Source: Tautonia rosea
Lineage (GTDB): Bacteria; Planctomycetota; Planctomycetia; Isosphaerales; Isosphaeraceae
Assembly (NCBI RefSeq): GCF_012958305.1
Contig: NZ_JABBYO010000003.1
Location: forward strand, 248,001-312,000
Direction of reading: 5' to 3'
DNA length: 64,000 bases
Position 1 is the stretch's first letter. The number at the start of each line of letters is the position of its first letter. This document shows positions 7,133-16,036 of this stretch, one piece after another. A program made the position numbers and the translations under genes. The notes under the pieces were generated by a model, which worked only from the letters and a program-made list of their open reading frames with translations, was not told the origin of the DNA and made no database searches.

Positions 7133-8257
7133 ATGAGCCACCGACTCCGACCGATCGTCCTGCTCGCCGTCCCCCTCTCGCTGATCGCCCCGCCCGAGGC
7201 CCCCGGTCAATCGCTGGAACGGGTCCGCGTGGCCGACGACACTCAATCGTTCGTCCTCGAACCCTCGGGAAAATCCTTCCGCCCCGTCGGCTTCAACTAC
7301 GACCACGATGGCCCCGGCCGACTCATCGAGGACTACTGGCATGACGAGTGGCCGATGGTCGAGGCCGACGTCCGGGAGATGAAGGGCCTGGGCGCCAACG
7401 TCGTCCGCGTCCATCTCCAGTTCGGCCGCTTCATGAACGCCCCCGACGAGCCGAATCCGGCCCAGCTCGACCGCCTCGGCGACCTGCTCGACCTGGCCGA
7501 GCGGGTCGGCCTGTACCTCGACCTCACCGGCCTCGGCTGCTACCACAAGCAGGACGTACCCGCTTGGTACGACACGCTCTCTGAGGCCGACCGCTGGGCC
7601 GCTCAGGCCGCCTTCTGGAAGGCCGTCGCCGGTCGCTGTGCGGGCCGATCGGTCGTCTTCTGCTACGACCTGATGAACGAGCCCGTCGTCCCCGGCCGCG
7701 AGCGGGATCCCGGCGACTGGCTCGGCCCCGGCTTCGGCGACAAGCACTTCGTGCAGTTCATCACCCTCGACCCCACCGATCGCCCCCGCCCGGAAGTCGC
7801 CCGGAGCTGGATTCAGACCCTCACCGAGGCCATCCGAACCGTCGATGCCCACACGATGATCACCGTCGGCCTCGTCCCCTGGAGCCTCGACCGGCCGGGC
7901 CTGTCCTCCGGCTTCGTCCCCGAGGCGATCGTGGAGGACCTCGACTTCATCGCCGTCCACCTCTACCCGGAGTCGGGCAAGGTGGACGAGGCCATCGAGA
8001 CCTTGCGGGGCTTCCAGGTCGGCAAGCCCATCGTCATCGAGGAGACCTTCCCCCTCAAGGCCGGTCCCGAGGACTTCGAGCGCTTTCTCCAGGACGCCGA
8101 GCCGATCGCCTCCGGCTTCATCGGCTTCTACTGGGGCACGACCCCGGAAGAACTCCGCCCGCCGAAGACCATCGGCGAGGCCCTCTTGCTGAGCTGGCTC
8201 GACCTCTTTCAGGAACACCTCGCCCCCCTGGCTGAGGGCTCCAATCCAAATCCTTGA
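7133..8257 (+). CDS. Secreted GH5-like (cellulase/mannanase fold) glycoside hydrolase
   Basis: The protein has 374 residues with a signal peptide of about 24 residues (MSHRLRPIVLLAVPLSLIAP, cleavage near PGQ). The (beta/alpha)8 features of clan GH-A are visible: the early LGANVVRVHLQFG segment, the acid/base motif CYDLMNEPVV with Glu at about residue 183, the VHLYP strand, and IVIEETFP with the candidate nucleophile at about residues 303-304. This matches GH5-like or related cellulase-superfamily proteins; the exact substrate (beta-mannan, glucan or other) cannot be told. ATG 7133 is preceded by GGGGGAAG. The stop at 8257 is followed by a palindrome at 8274 and a new promoter, so it is likely monocistronic. 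Confidence 0.85.
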   Translation: MSHRLRPIVLLAVPLSLIAPPEAPGQSLERVRVADDTQSFVLEPSGKSFRPVGFNYDHDGPGRLIEDYWHDEWPMVEADVREMKGLGANVVRVHLQFGRFMNAPDEPNPAQLDRLGDLLDLAERVGLYLDLTGLGCYHKQDVPAWYDTLSEADRWAAQAAFWKAVAGRCAGRSVVFCYDLMNEPVVPGRERDPGDWLGPGFGDKHFVQFITLDPTDRPRPEVARSWIQTLTEAIRTVDAHTMITVGLVPWSLDRPGLSSGFVPEAIVEDLDFIAVHLYPESGKVDEAIETLRGFQVGKPIVIEETFPLKAGPEDFERFLQDAEPIASGFIGFYWGTTPEELRPPKTIGEALLLSWLDLFQEHLAPLAEGSNPNP

Positions 8258-8273
8258 TCAACCCTCACGGATT

Positions 8274-8291
8274 TGACACTCGCGAGTGTCA
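8274..8291. promoter_or_regulatory. Perfect 18-bp palindrome, candidate operator
   Basis: TGACACTCGCGAGTGTCA is a perfect inverted repeat without a loop. It lies 17 bp after the GH5-like gene's stop and about 43 bp upstream of the -35 box of the promoter at 8334. A loopless palindrome of this size is typical of a homodimeric regulator's site rather than a terminator. No regulator gene is adjacent. Confidence 0.55.
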
Positions 8292-8333
8292 CGACGTGTT
8301 GTTCTCCGGCCAAATCGACACGTTGATTATAGC

Positions 8334-8362
8334 TTGACACACTTCTGACGGTCTTGTATTCT
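8334..8362 (+). promoter_or_regulatory. Near-consensus sigma-70 promoter
   Basis: TTGACA (8334-8339) and TATTCT (8357-8362) are separated by exactly 17 bases. This is one of the few locations in this GC-rich window with a near-ideal housekeeping promoter. The predicted start point, at about 8369-8371, falls inside the tandem 8-bp repeat, so the leader RNA would begin in the repeat. It would drive 8469, 8835 and 9980. Confidence 0.65.
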
Positions 8363-8416
8363 ACATTGCTACATTGCTACATTGCTACATTGCTACATTG
8401 CTACATTGCTACATTG
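8361..8416 (+). repeat. Seven perfect tandem copies of the 8-bp unit CTACATTG
   Basis: Seven uninterrupted identical copies of CTACATTG overlap the -10 box at the left edge and form the 5' leader of the Cys-rich protein gene, ending 52 bp before its ATG. Such short perfect repeats are prone to slipped-strand copy-number change. Because 8 is not a multiple of 3, a change would also alter any reading frame running through it; the frame of the downstream gene is in fact open back to a TTG at 8382 within the repeat. Confidence 0.95.
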
Positions 8417-8468
8417 CTGCTCCACCGTCCTTCCCTTAAGCCTTTTCTCACGATGGAGACTCATCGAG

Positions 8469-8786
8469 ATGAAAATTCGCAGGCAGGTCGAGCAGGTCTC
8501 GTGGATTGCCGCGGTCGTGTTCATGGTCGCCGCGATCACGGTCGTGGTTTCCCGTCCACTTTGGGCTGACGATAGGCCAACCGGTCCGACTGGGAGGGTT
8601 GTGGAGTGCGACGATCCATGTGGGAGTAATCGGTGCGGCCTTGATGGCTTTTTTTACTGCATCAACGACGACGAAGTTCCAAACGGCGATTGTTCCTGTG
8701 TCGACGATTCGTGCCTCAATCACAGGTGTGGGATTCTTAATCCTGGAAATTTGTGCAATTGTGTGATAGATCAGCCTGGCCCTTGA
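8469..8786 (+). CDS. Small exported cysteine-rich protein
   Basis: The protein has 105 residues. It has a basic N-terminus (MKIRRQ), a hydrophobic segment at about residues 12-30 (VSWIAAVVFMVAAITVVVS) and a probable signal peptidase site near LWADD. The mature part has nine cysteines (ECDDPCGSNRCGLDGFFYC, then GDCSCVDDSCLNHRCG and a final CNC), enough for several disulfide bonds or metal sites. I do not recognise a family. It sits downstream of a near-consensus promoter and the CTACATTG repeat, and upstream of an exported membrane-anchored protein and a DUF1559 pseudopilin on the same strand, so a surface-assembled product is plausible. GGAGA about 14 bases upstream is a weak ribosome binding site. 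Confidence 0.7.
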   Translation: MKIRRQVEQVSWIAAVVFMVAAITVVVSRPLWADDRPTGPTGRVVECDDPCGSNRCGLDGFFYCINDDEVPNGDCSCVDDSCLNHRCGILNPGNLCNCVIDQPGP

Positions 8787-8834
8787 GATGTGTTTTCTGA
8801 TCGAATCATGGGGTTCCTTGAGGAGAACTGAGCC

Positions 8835-9923
8835 GTGAATTTTCTGTCAGGTCGTTTCCTGGGTCGGGCCGTGAGGCCGTCGTCGCTGAGCTTTCCTGGG
8901 CTCGCGGCGCAGTGCGTGTTAGCTCTCGCTGCGTTCGTTGCGTTGGGAGCAACGTCCCGGGCCGCCCAGGATGACGACCTGCTCCGCGTCTTTCGCGAGG
9001 AATACCCCGAGCATTTCAATCACCTCGTCGAGTTCTATTCCAACCTGAAGATGGAAGGTCGCGAGGAGACCGAGGTTCTCGATCCCGACGCGGCCGCCAG
9101 GATGAAGGGGCTGGAGAACCAGAGCACGACCTGGGAGTTCGGGGGCAACGGCGATGCGATCCGAGCGATCGTGACGCCGGACGACGGCCCTGCTCGCGTG
9201 CTGGTCTCCGGTCCGGAACTTGCGTTCTCCCTGGAGAAACCTGTTGGATCGAAGGCGTATACGGTCACTCGCTTGTGGTCGGAAGGAGACGACGGGGATT
9301 CGTCCGGGCGTGTGCGGAGGAGCGTCCTCGCCTCGATGGCGCCGTTCGGTTTCCTTAACGAAACGATCCTTGAGTTCATTTCCAGGCCCGAATGCAGGTT
9401 GATCGCCGCGCGAGCGGTCGATGATCCGGACGGCGAGAGGACCCTGGTCGAGATCGACTGGGAGGTCGCGGCGTCGGAACGCTCGCCGAAGTTTAGCGGT
9501 TCCTTCCGATTCGACGCGGCCGCGTCCTGGGTCCTCCGCAGTTACGAGACCCTTCACGAGGGGCTCCGCGTCAGGGACTCGGCCACCGGTGAGTTCAAGC
9601 CGGGGAACGGCAAGACCTACGGCCTTATATCGTACGACACCTCTTCGGGTGGGATTCCCAGGCTCCGAGAGGTCCGCACCTGGAGGAGTGGCCCCGCCGG
9701 CCGCTCCCCCTTTGACGTCGTCAACACGGTCACCCGTTTCGATGAAGGGCCGATGCCGTCGGACGCCTTCACCCTTGAGGCGTTTGGGCTTGGGACGGCC
9801 CCGGCCCCCGAACCCTGGCCAATCGCGATCGTTCTGTTCGCGCTGACGTTCGGATGCGTCGCCCTGGCCCTGGTCCTCCGCACGTTCCGGAGGCGGTCGC
9901 GTGCCCCGGAGGCGACGAGATGA
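8835..9923 (+). CDS. Exported protein with C-terminal membrane anchor, unknown function
   Basis: The protein has 362 residues, with a GTG start preceded by GGAG. An N-terminal signal sequence runs to about residue 43 (CVLALAAFVALGATSRAAQ). A long soluble domain of about 270 residues has alternating beta-strand character, and near the C-terminus there is one transmembrane helix (PIAIVLFALTFGCVALALVL) followed by an Arg-rich tail (RTFRRRSRAPEATR). This is the arrangement of a protein held by its C-terminus in the inner membrane with its bulk outside, reminiscent of sorted surface proteins. No named family is recognised. It lies between a Cys-rich exported protein and a DUF1559 protein on the same strand; an in-frame ATG for the next gene overlaps its stop by 4 bases. 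Confidence 0.7.
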   Translation: MNFLSGRFLGRAVRPSSLSFPGLAAQCVLALAAFVALGATSRAAQDDDLLRVFREEYPEHFNHLVEFYSNLKMEGREETEVLDPDAAARMKGLENQSTTWEFGGNGDAIRAIVTPDDGPARVLVSGPELAFSLEKPVGSKAYTVTRLWSEGDDGDSSGRVRRSVLASMAPFGFLNETILEFISRPECRLIAARAVDDPDGERTLVEIDWEVAASERSPKFSGSFRFDAAASWVLRSYETLHEGLRVRDSATGEFKPGNGKTYGLISYDTSSGGIPRLREVRTWRSGPAGRSPFDVVNTVTRFDEGPMPSDAFTLEAFGLGTAPAPEPWPIAIVLFALTFGCVALALVLRTFRRRSRAPEATR

Positions 9924-9979
9924 CTCGTCAATGCTCGTCCTTCTCATCCCGATCCAAGGTTTTTCCAAAGGATGCCGTC

Positions 9980-11068
9980 ATGGATCATGATCGGGGGTCT
10001 CGTTCTACGTCTCGCGCTGGCTTCACGTTGATCGAGTTGCTGGTGGTGATTGCGGTCATTTCCCTGCTGATTGCCCTGCTCTTGCCCGCCGTGCAGTCGG
10101 CCCGTGAGGCGGCGCGCCGGCTGTCGTGCATGAACAACCTGAAGCAGATCGGGCTGGCCTTGCACCAGTACCACGACCGGGCCGGTTGCCTCCCCCTGGG
10201 CAGGCACCTCGCGTACGACCCCCGCTATGCCGGGGGCGGCCCGTCGTGCAGGTATCAGTACGTTGACAAGAGTTTCCTGATGAATCTGCTCCCCGACCTG
10301 GAGCAGTCCGCCACCTACAACGCCATCAATCACGATCTCCTGATGTTCGGCTGGGAGAACCGCTCGGTCCTGTCCGTCATGGTCAACGTCTTCGCCTGCC
10401 CGAGCGACCCCGGGGCCCGCGTCCGCGAAGCCGACACGACCCGCATGGTCCCGAGGAGCCTCGTGGTCCCCGGGGAGCCGTTCCTAATGTCCTTCACGAG
10501 TTATTCCGGCTGCTTCGGCTCGTTCGACGTCTTCGGCCTCCCGCGGCCGGAGTCCGATTGCCTGCCGCATCCCGAATCGTATGCCCAGGCCAACGGGAGC
10601 ATCGGGGACGTCTCGCCCGTCACGCTGGCCTCGATCACCGATGGGCTCAGCCATACGATCTTCGCGTCGGAGAAGGCCACGGGGCGATTCGAGCAGCTCG
10701 ACCGGGTTGCCTCGGAACCGATTTCCACGGCCTGGGGCTGGGCACCTTGCGGGAATCTCGGCGACACCCTGTTCACGACCTTCTATCCCCCGAACATGAT
10801 CAACCGGGTGGCGGCCGTGGCCGGGTTGGCGCACACCAAGGCCGCGTCGAGTTGGCATCCCGGTGGGCTAAACGTCCTGATGGGAGACGGTTCGACCCGA
10901 TTCGTGAAGGACTCGATCCAGTCGTGGCCCTTCGATCGCATTACGGGACGTCCGTCGGGTGCGATCCGCCTTGAGGGAGGTTCGTGGGACAGGCTCCCTC
11001 CTCCTGGGGTCTGGCAGGCCCTCGGGACGCGACGAGGTGGCGAGGTCGTCACCGCCGACGCACTTTGA
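9980..11068 (+). CDS. DUF1559 pseudopilin-like protein (H-X9-DG type)
   Basis: The protein has 362 residues. The type IV prepilin leader is plain: a short basic N-terminus, then GFTLIELLVVIAVISLLIAL, the prepilin peptidase site followed by the hydrophobic helix, then LLPAVQSAREAARR and MNNLKQIGLALHQYHD, which define planctomycete DUF1559 proteins. The C-terminus has the HPGGLNVLMGDGS motif (His, nine residues, Asp-Gly). These proteins are greatly expanded in planctomycetes; a role in surface pseudopili or secretion is assumed but undemonstrated. ATG 9980 has AAAGGA at good spacing; an alternative ATG at 9920, overlapping the preceding stop, would add 20 residues before the leader. Confidence 0.9.
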   Translation: MDHDRGSRSTSRAGFTLIELLVVIAVISLLIALLLPAVQSAREAARRLSCMNNLKQIGLALHQYHDRAGCLPLGRHLAYDPRYAGGGPSCRYQYVDKSFLMNLLPDLEQSATYNAINHDLLMFGWENRSVLSVMVNVFACPSDPGARVREADTTRMVPRSLVVPGEPFLMSFTSYSGCFGSFDVFGLPRPESDCLPHPESYAQANGSIGDVSPVTLASITDGLSHTIFASEKATGRFEQLDRVASEPISTAWGWAPCGNLGDTLFTTFYPPNMINRVAAVAGLAHTKAASSWHPGGLNVLMGDGSTRFVKDSIQSWPFDRITGRPSGAIRLEGGSWDRLPPPGVWQALGTRRGGEVVTADAL

Positions 11069-11215
11069 AACGGTCGTAACCCAGAGGAGCGGGCGACAGG
11101 CGATTGAATGCTGACGAAGCGGGGCGCGGATCGACCCCCGACCATGATTGCACGAGGCTCGACGACGGGACTACAACATCAGGGAGAATCCCCTCCCGAG
11201 AATCGAGCCCGACTC

Positions 11216-12331
11216 ATGAGCCAAGCGACCCCCGCCGCCGACCCGACCCCCGCCACCGCCGGCCCCCCGGTCAGCGAGTTGCCGTATGACGCCATCCTGC
11301 TGGTCAGCTTCGGCGGGCCAGAAGGGCCGGACGATGTGATCCCGTTCCTGGAGAACGTGCTCCGGGGCAAGCCGGTCCCTCGGGAGCGGATGCTCGAAGT
11401 GGCCGAACATTACCAGCACTTCGGCGGGGTCAGCCCGATCAATGAGCAGTGTCGGGAACTGATCACCGCGCTCCGGCCCGCGTTGAAGGAGATCGGCGTC
11501 GAGCTGCCCATCTACTGGGGCAACCGCAACTGGCACCCGATGCTCGACGATACGATGCGGCAGATGGCCGACGACGGCATCAAACGGGCCCTGGCCGTCG
11601 TCACCTCGGCCTTCAGCTCGTATTCGGGATGCAGGCAATATCGGGAGAATCTGCAGAACTCGAGACGCACGGTTGGGGAAGATCAGACGCCGATCATCCA
11701 GAAGATGCGGGTCTGGTACAACCATCCGGCCTGGATCGAGGTCAATGCCGATCGGGTCCGCGAGGCCCTGGGGCAGATTCCCGAAGGCCGCCGCGATTCC
11801 GCCCGCGTGGCCTTCACCGCACACAGCATCCCGGAGTCGATGTCGAGAAACTGCAATTATGTCACCCAGTTAATGGAATCGTGCCGCCTGGTGGCCGAGG
11901 CGGTCGGCCTGCCCGAGGATCGCTGGTCGCTCGTCTATCAGAGCCGTAGCGGTCGGCCGGAAGACCCCTGGCTGGAGCCGGACATCGTCGACCACCTGAA
12001 GGCCCTCCACGAGCAAGGGGTTTCTGATGCGGTAGTCCACCCGATCGGCTTTATCTCCGACCACCTGGAGGTGCTGTTCGATCTGGACGAGGAGGCGAAG
12101 CTCGCGTGTCAGGAGATGGGCCTGAACATGATTCGATCGGCCACGGCGGGGACCGACCCCCGCTTCGTCGCCATGCTGGCCGAACTGATCAAGGAGCGCA
12201 TCACCGAAGACCCCGATCGCCGGGCGATTGGCCGCTTCGGACCCAGCCACGACGTCTGCCCGATCAATTGCTGTGCCCCCCCGGTTCGCCCCGGTCGACC
12301 CGCAGGAGCAGGGGGGCCTCCGACGCGTTGA
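11216..12331 (+). CDS. hemH: Ferrochelatase (coproporphyrin type likely), probable [2Fe-2S] protein
   Basis: The protein has 371 residues. It inserts ferrous iron into a porphyrin in heme synthesis. Family landmarks: the N-terminal strand AILLVSFGGPEGPDDV, catalytic His203 in TAHSIPESM, the QSRSGRPEDPWLEPD loop, and Glu in HLEVLFDLDEEA. Cys139 in SYSGCRQYREN and the C-terminal cluster Cys348/352/353 (DVCPINCC) resemble the four ligands of the [2Fe-2S] cluster in actinobacterial ferrochelatases, which act on coproporphyrin III. ATG 11216 was chosen because upstream in-frame codons are unlike the family, although the ribosome binding site is weak. No other heme gene is adjacent. Confidence 0.92.
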   Translation: MSQATPAADPTPATAGPPVSELPYDAILLVSFGGPEGPDDVIPFLENVLRGKPVPRERMLEVAEHYQHFGGVSPINEQCRELITALRPALKEIGVELPIYWGNRNWHPMLDDTMRQMADDGIKRALAVVTSAFSSYSGCRQYRENLQNSRRTVGEDQTPIIQKMRVWYNHPAWIEVNADRVREALGQIPEGRRDSARVAFTAHSIPESMSRNCNYVTQLMESCRLVAEAVGLPEDRWSLVYQSRSGRPEDPWLEPDIVDHLKALHEQGVSDAVVHPIGFISDHLEVLFDLDEEAKLACQEMGLNMIRSATAGTDPRFVAMLAELIKERITEDPDRRAIGRFGPSHDVCPINCCAPPVRPGRPAGAGGPPTR

Positions 12332-12471
12332 TGAGGCGGAAGCACATCGAGCGTTGATCGAGGGAAACCCGGTGGGGTTGTTCGGTACGGGTTGATCTGT
12401 CAAAATGCCCGCAGTTTCCACGACAGGTCAATCAACCCCGTCCCCAACGACCCCTCGGAGGGCCCGCCCGG

Positions 12472-13539
12472 ATGAGGATCCTCGTGACCGGCGGTGCCGG
12501 ATTCATCGGCTCGGCCCTGCTTCGCCAAGTGATCGCCGAGACGACCGACGAGGTGGTCAACGTCGATAAGCTGACCTACGCCGGCAATCTCGACTCGCTC
12601 GGCAAGGCTCTGGACGACCCCCGACACCACTTCGAGCGCGTGGACATCTGCGACGCGAGCGAGGTCAAGCGGCTTTTCGCCCAGTATCAGCCCGACGCGG
12701 TGATGCACCTGGCGGCCGAGTCGCACGTGGATCGCTCGATCGACGGGCCGGCCGAATTCATCCAGACGAACATCACCGGCACCTTCTGCCTGCTGGAGGC
12801 GGCGCTCGGCCACTGGCGATCGCTCGAAGGCGAGGCGAAGAACCGATTCCGGTTCCTTCATATTTCGACCGATGAGGTCTTCGGGTCGCTCGGCGCCGAG
12901 GGGTTCTTCACCGAGACCACCCCGTACTCGCCCAACTCGCCGTACTCGGCCAGCAAGGCCAGCTCCGATCACCTCGTGCGGGCCTGGCATCATACGTACG
13001 GCTTGCCGACGCTCATCACCAACTGCTCGAACAACTACGGGCCGTACCAGTTCCCCGAGAAGCTGATCCCGGTGATGATCCTCAACGCATTGGCCGGCAA
13101 GCCCCTGCCGATCTATGGCAAAGGGGACAACATCCGCGACTGGCTCTACGTCGATGATCACGCCCGCGCCCTCCGCCTTGTGCTGGAGAAGGGGACGCCG
13201 GGCGAGACGTACAACGTCGGCGGGCACAACGAGAAAACGAACATGGAGGTCGTCCGGACCCTCTGTGCCCTGCTCGACGAGCTGGCGCCGAACTCCCCCC
13301 ACCGTCCGCACGAGTCGTTGATCACGTATGTGACCGATCGCCCTGGTCACGACAAGCGGTACGCGATCGACGCCTCGAAGATCGAGCGGGATCTGGGCTG
13401 GACGCCCCGCGAGACCTTTGAGACCGGCCTCCGGCGTACGGTCGAGTGGTACCTGAGCAACACCGAGTGGTGCGAGCGTGTTTCGTCGGGAGCCTACCGC
13501 GAGCGGCTCGGATTGAAGCGGGAGCAGCAGCCGGCATGA
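12472..13539 (+). CDS. rfbB: dTDP-glucose 4,6-dehydratase
   Basis: The protein has 355 residues of the extended SDR family. It converts dTDP-glucose to dTDP-4-keto-6-deoxyglucose. Visible: the NAD loop GGAGFIG at residues 7-13, the HISTDEVFG active-site Asp-Glu pair, the catalytic YSASKASSD (YxxxK), and the substrate loop [14 protein letters not shown]. The length is typical. GGAGGG lies 9 bases before the ATG. Its stop overlaps the ATG of rfbA, and rfbC follows with another 4-base overlap, giving a tight operon for activated deoxysugar synthesis. Confidence 0.95.
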   Translation: MRILVTGGAGFIGSALLRQVIAETTDEVVNVDKLTYAGNLDSLGKALDDPRHHFERVDICDASEVKRLFAQYQPDAVMHLAAESHVDRSIDGPAEFIQTNITGTFCLLEAALGHWRSLEGEAKNRFRFLHISTDEVFGSLGAEGFFTETTPYSPNSPYSASKASSDHLVRAWHHTYGLPTLITNCSNNYGPYQFPEKLIPVMILNALAGKPLPIYGKGDNIRDWLYVDDHARALRLVLEKGTPGETYNVGGHNEKTNMEVVRTLCALLDELAPNSPHRPHESLITYVTDRPGHDKRYAIDASKIERDLGWTPRETFETGLRRTVEWYLSNTEWCERVSSGAYRERLGLKREQQPA

Positions 13540-14432
13540 GTACCAAGACCCTTGATCGTCGCGGGATCATCCTCGCCGGCGGCCTCGGCACGAGGCTTTA
13601 TCCGCTCACACGGGTGACCAGCAAGCAGCTCTTGCCGGTCTACGACAAGCCGATGATTTACTACCCGCTGAGCACCCTGATGCTCGCGGGCATTCGAGAG
13701 ATCCTTCTCATCTCGACCCCCTCCGACCTTCCTCGCTACCGCGACCTGCTGGGAGACGGCTCCCAGTGGGGCCTTCGCCTTGAATACGCGGAGCAGCCGA
13801 AGCCGGAAGGCCTGGCCCAGGCGTTTTTGATCGGTCGCGACTTCATCGGCGATCGGCCCTCGGCCCTGGTGCTGGGGGACAACCTCTTTTATGGCCACGG
13901 CTTCAGCGAGATGCTTCAGCGGGCCTCGGCCAGGACCGAAGGGGCGACGGTCTTCGGCTATCACGTCAACGATCCCGAGCGTTACGGCGTCGTCGAGTTC
14001 GATGCCCAGGGCAAGGCGATCAGCATCGAAGAGAAGCCGAAGCAGCCGAAGTCGAATTATGCTGTGGTCGGCCTCTATTTCTACGACAATCAGATTCTCG
14101 ACATCGCGGCCAACCAGAAGCCCTCGGCCCGGGGAGAGCTGGAGATCACCGATTCGAACCTCGAATACCTCCGCCGCGGACAGCTTCGGGTCGAGGTGAT
14201 GGGACGTGGGATCGCCTGGCTCGACACCGGCACGCACGAGTCCCTTGCCCAGGCTTCGGACTTCATCCGGGTGATCGAGCAACGCCAGGGGTGGAAGGTT
14301 GCCTGTGTTGAGGAGGTCGCCTACCGGATGGGCTATATCGACCGAGGCCGGGTGCTGGAACTCGCCTCCGGCCTGAAGAATGAGTACGGCGAGTACCTGG
14401 TGGATCTGGTCGAGCGCGAGCCGCTTCCATGA
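13536..14432 (+). CDS. rfbA: Glucose-1-phosphate thymidylyltransferase
   Basis: The protein has 298 residues. It makes dTDP-glucose from dTTP and glucose-1-phosphate, the first step of the dTDP-rhamnose route. The nucleotidyltransferase signature [15 protein letters not shown] is at about residues 10-24, followed by [20 protein letters not shown]; the metal-binding LGDNLFYG and product-binding YGVVEFD segments are present. Its ATG overlaps the rfbB stop by 4 bases (ATGA), which decides the start. The length agrees with the RmlA short type. Confidence 0.95.
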   Translation: MSTKTLDRRGIILAGGLGTRLYPLTRVTSKQLLPVYDKPMIYYPLSTLMLAGIREILLISTPSDLPRYRDLLGDGSQWGLRLEYAEQPKPEGLAQAFLIGRDFIGDRPSALVLGDNLFYGHGFSEMLQRASARTEGATVFGYHVNDPERYGVVEFDAQGKAISIEEKPKQPKSNYAVVGLYFYDNQILDIAANQKPSARGELEITDSNLEYLRRGQLRVEVMGRGIAWLDTGTHESLAQASDFIRVIEQRQGWKVACVEEVAYRMGYIDRGRVLELASGLKNEYGEYLVDLVEREPLP

Positions 14433-14992
14433 ATGTGATTGAGACGGAATTGCCCGGCGCGCTGATTCTGGAGCCAAGGGTCTTCGGCGACGATCGCGGC
14501 TACTTCATCGAGACCTGGAACCAAGGCCGCTACGCCGAGCTTGGAATGCCGGGTCCCTGGGTGCAAGACAACCTGTCCTTCTCACAGCGGGGGGTCTTGC
14601 GAGGGCTGCACTACCAGCATCCGACTGCGCAGGGAAAGCTGGTCAGCGTCTTGCAGGGGGACGTGTATGACGTGGCGGTTGACATCCGGGTCGGCTCGCC
14701 GACCTTCGGAAAGTGGGTCGGCGTGACCCTCTCTGCGGCCAACAAGCGGCAATTCTGGGTACCGCCGGGGTTCGCTCATGGGTTCGTGGTCACGAGCGAG
14801 ACCGCATTGTTCTGCTACAAGTGCACCGACTACTACGCGCCAAAGGAGGAAGGGAGCATTCGCTGGGATGACCCCGATCTGGGCATCCCCTGGCCGATTG
14901 CCGATCCGACCCTCTCCCCCAAAGATCTGGCCGGGGTTTGCTTGAAAGACGTTCCGCCCGATCGGCTGCCTCTCCTCGCTCTGACTGGTTGA
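14429..14992 (+). CDS. rfbC: dTDP-4-dehydrorhamnose 3,5-epimerase
   Basis: The protein has 187 residues of the RmlC cupin family. Catalytic His lies in LRGLHYQHP at about residue 65; [19 protein letters not shown] is the central jelly-roll region, and [25 protein letters not shown] is the conserved C-terminal stretch with the catalytic Tyr. It overlaps rfbA by 4 bases. The final reductase gene rfbD, usually part of the cluster, is absent here, so either it lies elsewhere or the cluster feeds another dTDP-sugar. Confidence 0.95.
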   Translation: MNVIETELPGALILEPRVFGDDRGYFIETWNQGRYAELGMPGPWVQDNLSFSQRGVLRGLHYQHPTAQGKLVSVLQGDVYDVAVDIRVGSPTFGKWVGVTLSAANKRQFWVPPGFAHGFVVTSETALFCYKCTDYYAPKEEGSIRWDDPDLGIPWPIADPTLSPKDLAGVCLKDVPPDRLPLLALTG

Positions 14993-15032
14993 TGCGAACG
15001 TCGAGGCGGTTCCGACCGACCGAGGTCCGGCG

Positions 15033-15926
15033 ATGCAACTGCTCGTGAGCTTCCAGCATGTTCGACCCCCCTCCCGGGCCGGACTCGGGTTCCTGGATCT
15101 GGGGACCGGCCGGTTTCGGATCGTGCTGGAATTGCCCCCGACAGGAGGGCGTTGCGATGGACTGCTCGGCCTGGCCCGATCGGATCGGATGCTCTTTGTC
15201 TCGGCCGCCCCGTTCCGTCATTTGGGAGAGGCGGAGCCGTCGCTCCTGGTCTTTCGGGCCGAGGATCTGATGCCCGAGGCTCGCTACCAGGTGACCGGAT
15301 TCTCGGACCTGACCGATCTGGAATATCACGAGGGAACACTCTATGTGCTCTCATCCGGGACTGGGCAGATGATCGCGTTCCGGGCCGACCGAGGTCTGAT
15401 CGATCCGGCGGAACGGTTCCTCTGGCGCCCTCGCTTGGCGGTCGAGGGGAAGGCCGATCCGGCGCTTCACGCGCTGACCTTCTTCCGCAACGAGTTGTAC
15501 GTCTCGGCCAGTGACCGGGCCAGCTTCGATGCGTTTTTGTTCAATGTGACGCGAGACTCGGTGGCGGCTCGGACGTTGCAGGACCCGGAATCGCTGGCGG
15601 TGGTCGGCAACACCCTCTGCTACGCGGCGGGCCGATTCGGAGCGGTCCATCAGCTTGGTGCAGACCTTGCACTCCAACGATCGGCCGGGATCGAGGGACA
15701 CGTCCAAGGGCTTTGCGAGGCCGACGGTTCGCTGTTCGCTGCCTCGACGAACCAGGGGCGCTGTGTGATCCACCGCTTGAAGGCGGACGATCTGAGTCTT
15801 GAGGCGTCGATTCCCATCGATGTCGATGGGGTCGAGGTGGCCTGCATGCTGCCGATCGAGGGGGCCGGAGCGTGGCCCGATCCCCCGGAGCCGATCTGGT
15901 TCGAGATGTTCGGCGAGCGAATTTGA
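15033..15926 (+). CDS. Predicted beta-propeller-like protein, unknown function
   Basis: The protein has 297 residues and no signal peptide. It is made of repeating short beta-strand units such as LLGLARSDRMLFVSAAPF, DLTDLEYHEGTLYVLSSGTGQ and HALTFFRNELYVSASD, roughly every 45-50 residues, the spacing expected of propeller blades (similar in style to TIGR03032/DUF4915 proteins). I do not recognise a defined family. It begins 40 bp after rfbC on the same strand and may share its transcript; the next gene encodes an NHL-repeat propeller. A role in surface polysaccharide synthesis is possible but unsupported by motifs. Confidence 0.65.
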   Translation: MQLLVSFQHVRPPSRAGLGFLDLGTGRFRIVLELPPTGGRCDGLLGLARSDRMLFVSAAPFRHLGEAEPSLLVFRAEDLMPEARYQVTGFSDLTDLEYHEGTLYVLSSGTGQMIAFRADRGLIDPAERFLWRPRLAVEGKADPALHALTFFRNELYVSASDRASFDAFLFNVTRDSVAARTLQDPESLAVVGNTLCYAAGRFGAVHQLGADLALQRSAGIEGHVQGLCEADGSLFAASTNQGRCVIHRLKADDLSLEASIPIDVDGVEVACMLPIEGAGAWPDPPEPIWFEMFGERI

Positions 15927-16036
15927 GTGCGTCTCCGCCTTTTCAGGGCTGGACCGATTGACCAGAATGAGGGATCGGCCTCCCTCAGGCGGTCTGGCTG
16001 TCCGCAAGGCTTTCTCCCCAAAATGAGACGTTTTCC

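Noticed and set aside
6698-8218. 506-codon minus-strand frame opposite the GH5-like gene
   Set aside because: It is antisense to a gene with signal peptide and catalytic motifs; the translation has no domain.
8354-8569. Short frame through the CTACATTG repeat as a protein of alternating LLHCYIAT
   Set aside because: The sequence is dictated by the 8-bp repeat and ends out of frame with the downstream gene; it is treated as a leader repeat instead.
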